A stretch of DNA of 28,007 nt from assembly GCA_035525375.1 (NCBI GenBank), contig DATLEI010000023.1:1-28007 (forward strand). The letters run 5' to 3'. The position numbers were made by a program, and so were the translations under genes. The notes beneath the pieces were generated by a model that saw only the letters and a list, made by a program, of their open reading frames with translations, did no database searches and was not told where the DNA came from. The stretch comes from JALZBN01 sp035525375. Its GTDB lineage: Bacteria > Actinomycetota > Acidimicrobiia > Acidimicrobiales > AC-14. Positions 6,365-14,129 of this stretch are shown in pieces. Within the stretch, counting starts at the first letter, position 1. Each line of letters starts with the position of its first letter.

Positions 6365-7299
6365 CGCGAGCAGTCCTTCCGGGGCCTCCTTCGGTTCGCG
6401 ACCGGCGACCCGAAGAGGTTCTGCGCCAGCTCGAGTTGCTCGTTACCCGGCGCCTCGACGGATTGCTCCAGGGCGACTACCAGGGCTTCGTGCCGGGCCA
6501 GGGCAGTGAGCCCGGGGAGAGCCGGGAGTACCAACCCGGCGACGATGTGCGCCGGATGGATTGGAACCTCACCGCTCGCACCACGGTGCCGCATGTTCGC
6601 GATGCGGTTGCCGACCGGGAGCTCGAGACGTGGGTGGTCGTCGATTGCTCGGCGAGTCTGTCTTTTGGCACCGTCGCGTGCGAAAAGCGCGATCTCGCGC
6701 TGGCCGCGGTTGCGGCTGTGGGCTTCCTCACCGCCCGTACGGGCAACCGCATCGGGGCCCTCGCCCTGCACCCCGATCGTGTCGAGCAGATGCCGGCGCG
6801 CACCGGACGCCAAGCACTGCTGGCCATGCTCCACCGGTTGGCGACCCTTCCGCCCGTTCCTGATGGGCACGGAGGCACCGACCTGGGAGATGGCATCAGC
6901 CGTTTGCTTCGCCCACCGCGCCGTCGGGGGCTTGCTGTCGTCGTCAGCGATTTCCTTGCGGCACCGGGCTGGGAGCGGCCGCTGCGGATGCTCGCGTCGC
7001 GACACCAGGTCATGGCGGTGGAGGTACTCGATCCTCGAGAGCTCGAGCTTCCGAACGTCGGGTTCCTCACACTTGTCGACCCCGAGACCGGCGCGCGCCG
7101 GGAGGTCCAGACGGCAAAGCCCGGCCTCCGCGCCCGCTATGCCGAGGCGGCCGCAGCCGAACGAGCCGAGATCGCGGCGGCGATTCGACGTTCGGGGGCC
7201 CACCACCTCGTGCTCCGTACGGATCGCGATTGGATGCGCGACATCGTTCAGTTCGTCGTGAACTCGCGGCGTCACCGGCACGTGTGGCCCAGGCCATGA
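6361..7299 (+). CDS. DUF58-domain protein of the MoxR operon
   Basis: The 312-residue protein carries the DUF58 signature REYQPGDDVRRMDWNLTART (56-74; family GDDxRxIDWNxSAR), followed by a VWA-like strand with a MIDAS-type DCSAS (95-99). DUF58 proteins accompany MoxR ATPases and are thought to link the ATPase to its client. No transmembrane segment is obvious, so it is probably cytosolic. It overlaps moxR by 4 bases (GTG in GTGA), and its own TGA overlaps the ATG of the VWA gene (ATGA, 7296-7299), which implies fixed stoichiometry through coupled translation. Confidence 0.92.
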   Translation: MTRAVLPGPPSVRDRRPEEVLRQLELLVTRRLDGLLQGDYQGFVPGQGSEPGESREYQPGDDVRRMDWNLTARTTVPHVRDAVADRELETWVVVDCSASLSFGTVACEKRDLALAAVAAVGFLTARTGNRIGALALHPDRVEQMPARTGRQALLAMLHRLATLPPVPDGHGGTDLGDGISRLLRPPRRRGLAVVVSDFLAAPGWERPLRMLASRHQVMAVEVLDPRELELPNVGFLTLVDPETGARREVQTAKPGLRARYAEAAAAERAEIAAAIRRSGAHHLVLRTDRDWMRDIVQFVVNSRRHRHVWPRP

Positions 7300-8243
7300 C
7301 GTTCCTCTCCGCCAACCGTCTCTGGTTGCTGCTCGGGGTTGTCGCGCTGGCCGCCGCCTACCTGTTCATGCAGAAGCGCCGGCGCGGGTACGCGGTTCGG
7401 TTCACGAATCTGTCGCTCTTGTCGAGCGTGGCGCCCCAACGGCCGGGATGGCGCCGCCACTTGCCGGCCGCAGCTTTGCTCCTTGCCTTGGTGGCGTTCG
7501 TTACTGCCTTCGCCCATCCGACTCGGTCGTCAAAGGTTCCTCGCGAGCGAGCCACGATCATGATGGCGATCGACGTTTCGCTGTCGATGCAGGCCACCGA
7601 TGTGAAGCCCAACCGTTTGAAGGCGGCCAAGGCGGCGGCCACATCTTTCGTCGATCTGGTTCCGGCCAAGTTGAACCTCGGCCTTGTGGCCTTCTCGGGA
7701 ACGGCCCAGGTGCTCGTTGCACCGACGACCGATCACGCACTGCTGAAGCGGGCAATTGCGACACTCGAGCTCGGCCCCGCGACTGCTGTCGGTGACGCCG
7801 TGTTTGCCGCCCTCGGAAGCATTGCCGCAGTTCCCACCGCGCCGGGCCAAGCTCCCGCGCCAGCGCGCATCGTGTTGATGTCCGACGGCGAGACAACGGT
7901 GGGCCGCACCAACGACGCCGCGGCGTCGGCGGCCGTGAAGGCCAAGGTCCCGGTGTCCACCATTGCCTTCGGCACCGAGGAGGGCACGGTCATGGTCGAG
8001 GGCAGCCCGGTCTTCGTGCCCGTCAACAAGGACGCCTTGGCCCGGCTTGCGGAACAAACTCATGGGAGCTCGTTCGAAGCGGCATCGGGTAACGAACTCA
8101 AGAAGGTCTACAACGACATCGGTAGCTCGATCGGATATCGCACCGTCCAGAAGGACGCAACGACCTGGTTCGTCGGTATCGGACTCGCCTTCGCGGCGGC
8201 GGCCGCTGTTGGCTCGCTCGTCTGGTCCTCGCGCCTCCCTTAG
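7296..8243 (+). CDS. Membrane-anchored von Willebrand factor A protein (BatA-like) of the MoxR operon
   Basis: The 315-residue protein has two N-terminal membrane helices (about 8-25, LWLLLGVVALAAAYLFM; about 57-73, LPAAALLLALVAFVTAF), a VWA domain with MIDAS motif DVSLS (93-97), the later MIDAS Asp in VLMSDGET, and a C-terminal helix (about 290-308). This is the Bat/Aerotolerance-A layout, with the VWA domain between membrane helices. ATG 7296 is fixed by its ATGA overlap with the DUF58 gene; a longer frame to 7230 lies inside that gene and is discounted. No BatB/BatD/TPR partner follows, so the operon is a minimal three-gene version. Its stop overlaps the convergent mannosidase gene by 4 bases, leaving no room for a terminator between them. 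Confidence 0.9.
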   Translation: MTFLSANRLWLLLGVVALAAAYLFMQKRRRGYAVRFTNLSLLSSVAPQRPGWRRHLPAAALLLALVAFVTAFAHPTRSSKVPRERATIMMAIDVSLSMQATDVKPNRLKAAKAAATSFVDLVPAKLNLGLVAFSGTAQVLVAPTTDHALLKRAIATLELGPATAVGDAVFAALGSIAAVPTAPGQAPAPARIVLMSDGETTVGRTNDAAASAAVKAKVPVSTIAFGTEEGTVMVEGSPVFVPVNKDALARLAEQTHGSSFEAASGNELKKVYNDIGSSIGYRTVQKDATTWFVGIGLAFAAAAAVGSLVWSSRLP

Positions 8244-10828
8244 GGACCGGCAAGGCGCACCGTGGCGATGCGCCACGGTGCCAGCGAGAACGAGCCGTCG
8301 AAGGGCTCGACGGGGCGGCCGCAGAGATCGACCAGCCAACCGTGGCGCGCGTCGAACTCGACTGTCGCTTCGGTGTCGGTCGGGTTGAACACGCGCACGT
8401 GCAGGGCACCGTCTACATGGCGTAGAGCGGAGACCTCCGCACCGGACACCGCCAGTGCTGTGCCTCTCGGAACTCGATCGCCACGGTTCTCGCCGGAGGT
8501 CACCTCGAGCGGCAGGAAGGCGTCGTCGGCCAATGCGTACGGGTCGCAGTCGCCGACGGCGACGCCGTAGCGGAGAACCTGGCGACCGATCATCTGCGCG
8601 CCGGCGACCTCGAGCGGGGGTCCGGCTGGCATGGGCCGCAGAGCCAAGTGGGTTCCGGAAAGTACGCCGACGCAGCGCAACAGCGTCAGCGCCAGGGCTC
8701 TCCCGCTGTCGACCAGTTCGTATTCGAGCAAACCCTCGTGCACGAGCGTTAGCCCGCCCGCCCTGACGAACCGTCGGGATGGGAAGGTTGGCAGTGGCAG
8801 TTCGTGGGGCCCCCCCTCGACGCCGAGGCCACGCTCGACGATTGCGAATGCGCTCTCGGCCTGTGAAGTCGTTGCTTGCTCAGGCAGGGGGAAGACGGCG
8901 CGTAGGCGATGGTCACCACCGCGATTCTCGACGGCAGTGGTCACGCGGACGAGTCGCTCGCCGGCATTCAGTGTGAGATCTGTCACGACATCAATGTGCT
9001 CGTCGGTGCGAATGAACCTACGAGTGACTCGCAGGACGGCGCGTACCGGGCCCTTCTCGACCACCGTCACAGCGACCTCAACTGGCGTATCGACGATCAC
9101 GTCGCGCGCCGGAGGCGAGTAGTTGTATGTGTCGCCCGCGTCGCCGCTGTCGACCAGCCGATCGAGGCCGGCCAAGCCGTCGATGGAGAAGGTGCCGGTG
9201 GCTGGGTCGACCGTGACGTGCACGACGCCGTTGCCCATGCCTCGCTCGTCGGCCCATGCCGGTTCCACTTCCAGTGTGGACGCGTCCCACGCCCGCCAGC
9301 CGAATCCCGGCACCGCCTCGGCGCGCACCAGGACGCGCCGGAACGCCTCATGTTGAATTGTCACTTGCACCTGTTCATCGCGGCGCGCGCCGGCGCGCGC
9401 GTAGAGATCGCATAGCGCCGAGGCCGTTGTCGCACTCGGCGCGCCGACACCCGTACGTAGCACAACGTCCAAGGAATCGTTCTCCGTGATCTCGCATGCC
9501 AGAACCGCTGTCCCGGTGGGAACCGCGGCGGCCAGGCGCGCCGTGACGAGACTCACCTCTGTGCCCAGGACCGTGTGCCGCTCGACGCTCGCGGCGCGAC
9601 CCTCCAGCAATTGCTCGTCGGGCAAGAGGTCGTCGCCGGCGAGGGTGAGCTCGGCTGCCCCGCTCCGAGTGCGCGCCGCCGGGTTGACGATCACCGCGCC
9701 GTCGACTGCGATTGACTGGCCGAGGGCATCGAGGGCCCGGCGCGCCAGGCCATCGCCGATCTGGGTGGCCTCGGCGTAGCGGTGGAGCACGGCGTCCACG
9801 ACTACATCCGCCGAACAGGCGCACACCGAGTCGTGGGCGGCATTACGCACGACGGCCATCCAAGCGACGTTCAGCAAAGCGCCGGGCCACTGAGCCGGCG
9901 GGAGGAAGAGGGCGCTCAACGGTTCGGCCCGCCGCTCCAATGATCGCTCGGCGCGCGCCGCGGCCTGCTTGACGTCGACCCGATTGGAAGCCACGCCCAT
10001 GAGGAGGTTCGCTCGGGCTCCGGAGCGAAGCTCGCCGGTCCACGTCGGCAACCCATCGGTCGGCGCCGCCGGAAGGTATTCCCTCAGCGAGGCGACGGTG
10101 AGCCGGTAGTCATCCTGGATGTCGTTGGCCTCGGCGACGACCCGCCCCAGCCACGGCTGCGGCGCCTGGTGGTCGGTGCCGTTCATCCAGAGCAGGGCTG
10201 AATCGGGTGCGAGCAGAGGTCCCAGCTCCGCCTCGTGGGCCCGGATACGTGCCACCAGCTGCTTGGCGTCATCGGGCACGGCCGCGCCGTTGCCGTAGCC
10301 CACCGGGAGGTACTCAGCTCGTACTGTCGAGCCGTCAGGCGCCGTCCACCAGAATGCGGTGCGGTCGACAGCGGAGGGCACGCCGCGCCACACCACCGCG
10401 TGTTCAAAGCCGGCCTGGCGCAGTAGCTGGGGCATCTGGGCCACATGACCGAACATGTCGGGCAGATACCCGACCGGCATGCCGCCGCCGTACGCAGCGG
10501 CGCGCGCCATTCCGAACTCGAGGTTTCGCACGAGCGTCTCACCCGACACGAGGAATTCGTCGGGCAGCACGTACCAAGGGCCGATTGACACCCGCCCGCT
10601 GGTAGTCAGCCGGCGTAGCCGCTCCTCGGCATCGGGTCGAACTTCGAGGTAGTCATCGACGACTGCGAGTTGGCCGTCGAGCAGAAAATGCGCGTACGAC
10701 GGATCGGACTCGAGGCGGGGCAGCAGGTCGTCGAGGATGTCGACGAGCCGCAGACGGAACGTCTGGAACGGCGCGTACCACTCGCGGTCCCAGTGCGTGT
10801 GGGGAACGATCGCGACGGCGCGAACCAC
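8240..10828 (-). CDS. Glycoside hydrolase family 38 alpha-mannosidase
   Basis: The 862-residue enzyme opens with PHTHWDREW, the GH38 zinc site (His12, Asp14). LPDMFGHVAQMPQLL (Asp124, the catalytic nucleophile position, family DxFGH) and MNGTDH (215-220) follow, and then RNAAHDSVCAC, with His332 as the probable fourth zinc ligand. The second half is the beta-rich C-terminal domain of the family, ending in APWRIATVRL. The length fits bacterial GH38 enzymes (800-1,050). No signal peptide is present, so it should act in the cytoplasm on manno-oligosaccharides or mannosylglycerate-type substrates. The GTG start at 10828 has no Shine-Dalgarno but a TACTCT -10 box 6 nt upstream, consistent with leaderless transcription. 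No sugar transporter or regulator lies nearby, so the substrate remains open. Confidence 0.93.
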   Translation of the reverse strand: MVRAVAIVPHTHWDREWYAPFQTFRLRLVDILDDLLPRLESDPSYAHFLLDGQLAVVDDYLEVRPDAEERLRRLTTSGRVSIGPWYVLPDEFLVSGETLVRNLEFGMARAAAYGGGMPVGYLPDMFGHVAQMPQLLRQAGFEHAVVWRGVPSAVDRTAFWWTAPDGSTVRAEYLPVGYGNGAAVPDDAKQLVARIRAHEAELGPLLAPDSALLWMNGTDHQAPQPWLGRVVAEANDIQDDYRLTVASLREYLPAAPTDGLPTWTGELRSGARANLLMGVASNRVDVKQAAARAERSLERRAEPLSALFLPPAQWPGALLNVAWMAVVRNAAHDSVCACSADVVVDAVLHRYAEATQIGDGLARRALDALGQSIAVDGAVIVNPAARTRSGAAELTLAGDDLLPDEQLLEGRAASVERHTVLGTEVSLVTARLAAAVPTGTAVLACEITENDSLDVVLRTGVGAPSATTASALCDLYARAGARRDEQVQVTIQHEAFRRVLVRAEAVPGFGWRAWDASTLEVEPAWADERGMGNGVVHVTVDPATGTFSIDGLAGLDRLVDSGDAGDTYNYSPPARDVIVDTPVEVAVTVVEKGPVRAVLRVTRRFIRTDEHIDVVTDLTLNAGERLVRVTTAVENRGGDHRLRAVFPLPEQATTSQAESAFAIVERGLGVEGGPHELPLPTFPSRRFVRAGGLTLVHEGLLEYELVDSGRALALTLLRCVGVLSGTHLALRPMPAGPPLEVAGAQMIGRQVLRYGVAVGDCDPYALADDAFLPLEVTSGENRGDRVPRGTALAVSGAEVSALRHVDGALHVRVFNPTDTEATVEFDARHGWLVDLCGRPVEPFDGSFSLAPWRIATVRLAGP

Positions 10829-10834
10829 AAACCG

Positions 10835-10840
10835 AGAGTA
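10835..10840 (-). promoter_or_regulatory. -10 box (TACTCT) of the GH38 gene, leaderless
   Basis: TACTCT on the minus strand is followed by 6 nt and then the GTG at 10828. Transcription would start at or next to the start codon. No ribosome site is visible. Confidence 0.5.
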
Positions 10841-10899
10841 CGCCCCTGGCGCGGCAGACTTGAGGTCGCCATGATCGGGACTGTTGCAACCCTCCAGAC

Positions 10900-11307
10900 A
10901 TGAGGCTGGCCTTTGGGACCGACGAGCGGACCGCGCTCACCGATGAGATCGTCGCCCGTCTCGAACGTAACGGTCATGAAATAGTCGTTCGTCTCGAGGG
11001 TGACCCCTGGCCCGACGTCGGCCGGCGTGTCGGCGAAGCGGTCGTCGCCGGTGACGCCGAGCGGGGCGTCGTCTGCTGCTGGACGGGAACGGGCGTCTCG
11101 ATCGCAGCCAACAAGGTCAACGGTGTGCGCGCCGCGTTGTGCACTGACGCGGAAACGGCGCGAGGTGCCCGCCGGTGGAACGAGGCCAACGTCTTGGCCA
11201 TCGGGCTACGGCTCACGTCGCCCGAAGTTGCAGGAGAGATGCTCGACGCCTTCCTCACCACCGAGCCCGATCCCGAAGAGGCGGAAACCATTTCGAAGCT
11301 GGACTGA
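10900..11307 (+). CDS. RpiB/LacAB-family sugar-phosphate isomerase-like protein (divergent active site)
   Basis: The 135-residue protein aligns by eye along the whole RpiB family: FGTDERTALTDEI at the start, VVCCWTGTGVSIAANKV (family ICGTGxGxSIAANK) and RRWNEANVLAIGLRL (family SRxHNDxNVLAxGxR). RpiB interconverts ribose 5-phosphate and ribulose 5-phosphate. Here the candidate catalytic Cys60 is kept, but the next Gly is Trp61, the His of DH near the N-terminus is Glu, and the ring-opening His of HND is Trp93. It may therefore have altered or lost activity. It is 12 bases upstream of selD on the same strand and probably co-transcribed. ATG 10900 gives the usual N-terminal strand; no Shine-Dalgarno is seen. 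Confidence 0.8.
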   Translation: MRLAFGTDERTALTDEIVARLERNGHEIVVRLEGDPWPDVGRRVGEAVVAGDAERGVVCCWTGTGVSIAANKVNGVRAALCTDAETARGARRWNEANVLAIGLRLTSPEVAGEMLDAFLTTEPDPEEAETISKLD

Positions 11308-11319
11308 GATACTGAACCC

Positions 11320-12357
11320 ATGACCGTCACCGTGCCGCCGGCTGCGACCCCGGGCAACATCAAACTGACCGAATGGACCTCCTGCGGTGGCTGTGCAGCC
11401 AAGTGGGGCGCGGCGCCCCTCGCCGGCTTGGTGAAGCAGCTCGTCGGCGACGGCATCGACCCGGCCTTAGTTGTCGGTCTGGCGCCGTCCGACGACGCTG
11501 CCGTTTACAAGCTCTCTGACGACCTCGCCCTCGTGTCGACGACCGACTTCTTCCCTCCGCTGGTCGACGACCCCGACGACTTCGGCGCCATCGCTGCCGC
11601 CAATGCGTGCAGCGACGTCTTCGCCATGGGCGGGCGGGTCGTGCTCGCACTGAACATCTCCGCGTTCCCCGAGCGCATGCCTCTCGAGGCCATCTCTGCG
11701 ATTCTGGGGTCGGCGGCGCGCGTCGTCGCCGACGCAGGCGGGATGGTTGCGGGTGGGCACACCATTCGCTCCGAGGAACCGATCTTCGGCCTGGCGGTCC
11801 AGGGGCTGGTCGACCCGGCGCGTGTCTGGACGAAGGCCGGCGCTCAGCCCGGCGATGTCCTGCTGTTGTCGAAGCCGCTCGGCACCGGCATCCTCCTCGC
11901 CGGCGGCAGCGAGGAGGACAAGGCGATCGCCATCCTGTCGATGCGCCGCCTCAATCGCGCTGCGGCGGAAGCCCTTTCCAAACTTGCGGAGCCGCCCCAT
12001 GCGGTCACTGACGTCACCGGCTTCGGGCTTCTCGGTCACGGGTGGGAGGTCGCGGAGCGGTCGGGCGTGGGGCTCGAATTCGATGCTGCAGCGCTGCCGC
12101 TGTACGCCGGCGCGCTCGCGGCTGCGGAAGCCGGCGTCCGCACCGGTGGTGACCCCCGCAACCGGTCCCATCTTCAAGAGAAGGTGACCTCCGGCGCGCC
12201 GGAGGCGATCGAAGCCTTGGCCTATGACCCCCAGACATCGGGCGGACTCCTTGCTGCTGTGCCTGCGGCGGTAGCGTCAGGCGCCGGGCTCGTCGAGGCC
12301 GGTTTTGTCCCCATCGGCCGGGTCAGCGAGGGCCCCGCCTCCGTTCAGCTGGTCTAG
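11320..12357 (+). CDS. selD: Selenide, water dikinase (selenophosphate synthetase)
   Basis: The 345-residue protein makes selenophosphate from selenide and ATP. The N-terminal segment TSCGGCAAK holds the catalytic Cys25 and Lys28 (E. coli CGCK, Cys17/Lys20); the residue is Cys, not selenocysteine. SDDAAVYKL, TTDFFPPLVDDPDDFG and ANACSDVFAMGG are the PurM-like metal/ATP site, and GGHTIRSEEP, TDVTGFGLLGHGWE and YDPQTSGGLL are SelD hallmarks. The product feeds selenocysteine synthesis, 2-selenouridine in tRNA, or selenium-dependent molybdenum enzymes. No selA, selB, tRNA-Sec or selU is in the window, so the use is unknown here. It lies between the RpiB-like gene (12-base gap) and rnhB (8-base gap) in a compact operon. 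Confidence 0.95.
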   Translation: MTVTVPPAATPGNIKLTEWTSCGGCAAKWGAAPLAGLVKQLVGDGIDPALVVGLAPSDDAAVYKLSDDLALVSTTDFFPPLVDDPDDFGAIAAANACSDVFAMGGRVVLALNISAFPERMPLEAISAILGSAARVVADAGGMVAGGHTIRSEEPIFGLAVQGLVDPARVWTKAGAQPGDVLLLSKPLGTGILLAGGSEEDKAIAILSMRRLNRAAAEALSKLAEPPHAVTDVTGFGLLGHGWEVAERSGVGLEFDAAALPLYAGALAAAEAGVRTGGDPRNRSHLQEKVTSGAPEAIEALAYDPQTSGGLLAAVPAAVASGAGLVEAGFVPIGRVSEGPASVQLV

Positions 12358-12365
12358 CGCCCGGC

Positions 12366-13052
12366 ATGGGAACAAAGGCCCCCGGCCTGGTCAACGAGCG
12401 GGCCCTGTGGGCCAGCGGCAGCCCCGTTGTCGTTGGCGTCGATGAGGTCGGCCGCGGCTCATGGGCCGGACCCATCTCCGTTGGTGCCGCAGTGCTACCC
12501 CCTGACCGGCGCGTGTACCGGGTTCGCGACTCGAAGATGCTCACCGAGGACGAGCGGGAGCGACTGTTCCCGAGGATCGCGGGGTGGTGCGCGGCGTGGT
12601 CGGTTGGCCACGCCAGCCAGCAAGAGTGCGACGACCTGGGGATGTCAGACGCGCAGCGGCTGGCGGCGCGCCGGGCCATCGAGGGTCTCAACGTTTCACC
12701 CGATGCGGTCCTGATCGACGGCAACTGGGACTTCGTCGGCCTAGGCCTTCCCGTCACCCGGATCGTCCGTGGCGACGCCTCGTGCCTCTCTATCGCGGCG
12801 GCGTCGATCCTGGCCAAGGTCACGCGCGACCGCATCATGCGCCAAGAGGCTGAACACTTCCCGGCGTATGACTTCGAGCTGAACAAGGGCTATCCCTGCC
12901 CTCGTCACAAGGCTGCGCTCGCAGCTTGGGGTCCTACATCGATTCATCGCCGGGCGTGGGTGTTCATGGATCACCTCCCGTGGGACGGCGTCACCCGCTT
13001 CGTTCGGCCCGGCGCGCAAGGGGCGCTCTGGGAAGAGCGAAGCAATTGGTAG
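12366..13052 (+). CDS. rnhB: Ribonuclease HII
   Basis: The 228-residue enzyme cuts RNA in RNA/DNA hybrids and single ribonucleotides in DNA. The type-2 RNase H motifs are in order: GVDEVGRGSWAGP (Asp26, Glu27), RDSKMLTE, LIDGNWD (Asp118) and GDASCLSIAAASILAKVTRD (Asp137), then the C-terminal YDFELNKGYPCPRHKAAL. All four carboxylates are present, so it should be active. ATG 12366 lies 8 bases after the selD stop, and the small membrane-protein gene follows 9 bases later, so the unit RpiB-like, selD, rnhB and small protein is likely one transcript. The C-terminal ~15 residues are non-conserved. Confidence 0.95.
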   Translation: MGTKAPGLVNERALWASGSPVVVGVDEVGRGSWAGPISVGAAVLPPDRRVYRVRDSKMLTEDERERLFPRIAGWCAAWSVGHASQQECDDLGMSDAQRLAARRAIEGLNVSPDAVLIDGNWDFVGLGLPVTRIVRGDASCLSIAAASILAKVTRDRIMRQEAEHFPAYDFELNKGYPCPRHKAALAAWGPTSIHRRAWVFMDHLPWDGVTRFVRPGAQGALWEERSNW

Positions 13053-13061
13053 CCTCAGCGC

Positions 13062-13280
13062 ATGGGACGACGCGACGCACTCATCCTCCGAGCGGCGGCG
13101 ATCTGGATCGTGTTCGTCTGGGTCAACCGGGTGATCAACCTGGCCAGCAGTGACGAGGACGCCGGGTTCGTCACGATCCACTTGCTGCTGGCCCTCGTCT
13201 CGATCATCTTCGCCGTCGCCATCTGGCGGGTGGCAAGTCGCAACCGGCGCGAGGTCAAAGAGCACTCGCATTACGAGTAA
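13062..13280 (+). CDS. Small two-helix membrane protein, unknown function
   Basis: The 72-residue product has two predicted membrane helices (about 8-27, LILRAAAIWIVFVWVNRVIN; about 38-57, TIHLLLALVSIIFAVAIW), a short loop with SSDEDAG, and a charged tail (ASRNRREVKEHSHYE). Basic residues at both ends suggest a hairpin with N- and C-termini in the cytoplasm. I do not recognise the family. The position 9 bases after rnhB and clean codon use support a real gene. It ends 18 bases before the convergent arginine-enzyme gene. Confidence 0.7.
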   Translation: MGRRDALILRAAAIWIVFVWVNRVINLASSDEDAGFVTIHLLLALVSIIFAVAIWRVASRNRREVKEHSHYE

Positions 13281-13298
13281 CCGAGTCGACGCCACGAG

Positions 13299-14123
13299 TT
13301 AGTCGACAGCGACGTCGAGTGCCAGCGTTAGACACCGGCAGCCCCCGCCTGCTTTCAAGAACTCACCCATCGGTGACTCGACCACGTCGAACCCCCAGGC
13401 TTCGAGCTGGCGGCCCACGCGCACCGGCGCGCCGGGCATGACCACAGTCGAGCCCACGACCACTGAGTTCGCGGCGAAGCCGAGCGCCTCGTCGACGTCG
13501 AGGACCAGCGGCTCGGGCACCAGACCCTCGATCACGCGCCGGCCGTAGGGATCCCAGGCGTCAGGAACGACCAGCGCGCGCCGGTCATCGAGAGGACAGA
13601 ACGTCAGGTCGAGGTGGTAGAAGCGGGGGTCGACGAGCTCGACCGGTAGCACCTCGGCCCCCAGCAGCCGCGACAGGTCCCCGTGCGCGCCGGCGTCTGA
13701 CCTGGTCCGGTAGCCGGACAGGAAGACGTTGCCGAACGGCAGGGCGTCGCCGGCGCCCTCGTGTGACGGTCCGTCCGGTAACGGCGCCACTGAGAACCCA
13801 TGTTGGCGGAACCACTCCACGTAGTGGGGCACTTCGGCGCGCCGCTCCGGATGTCGAAAGCGCGCCGGCACGAACTGCAAGCTGTTGAGCGTGCCGGCGT
13901 TGGCGGTGAAGACCAGGTCGGGCAGATCGGGCTGGGCGGGCAGGATCTCCACCTCCGCGCCGGCGGCTCGCAAGGTGGTGACCAGGTTCTCCCACTGCTG
14001 ACGCGCTACGTCGAGGTCGACCGCTACCTCGCGGTGCATCCACGGGTTGATCTCGTAGAGCACCCCGAAGTACTCCGGCGGGCACATGAGGAAGCGTCGT
14101 CCCCACGTCAGGTCGGCGGGCAC
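13299..14123 (-). CDS. DDAH/arginine-dihydrolase-type guanidino-modifying enzyme
   Basis: The 274-residue protein has the five-bladed-propeller amidinotransferase-family motifs. LPDLVFTANAG carries Asn75, at the place where cyanobacterial ArgZ/AgrE have the Asn that confers dihydrolase activity. SHEGAGDAL has the Glu/Asp substrate clamp, FYHLDLTFCPL has the catalytic His170, and GGGCRCLT near the end has the nucleophile Cys264. The family includes dimethylargininase, arginine deiminase and arginine dihydrolase (arginine to ornithine, CO2 and two ammonia). The gene upstream by 6 bases encodes an ornithine-cyclodeaminase-type protein, which favours an arginine-to-ornithine role (inference). GTG 14123 is used; there is no good ribosome site, so translation is probably coupled to the upstream gene. 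A DDAH role on methylarginines remains possible. Confidence 0.85.
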   Translation of the reverse strand: MPADLTWGRRFLMCPPEYFGVLYEINPWMHREVAVDLDVARQQWENLVTTLRAAGAEVEILPAQPDLPDLVFTANAGTLNSLQFVPARFRHPERRAEVPHYVEWFRQHGFSVAPLPDGPSHEGAGDALPFGNVFLSGYRTRSDAGAHGDLSRLLGAEVLPVELVDPRFYHLDLTFCPLDDRRALVVPDAWDPYGRRVIEGLVPEPLVLDVDEALGFAANSVVVGSTVVMPGAPVRVGRQLEAWGFDVVESPMGEFLKAGGGCRCLTLALDVAVD

Positions 14124-14129
14124 GGCGCG

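Noticed and set aside
6247..7281. 344-codon minus-strand frame across moxR and DUF58
   Set aside because: It is a shadow of the coupled operon; no start signal or domain.
11383..11386. Possible selenocysteine codon at the SelD active site
   Set aside because: The active-site codon is TGC/TGT-type cysteine and there is no in-frame TGA.
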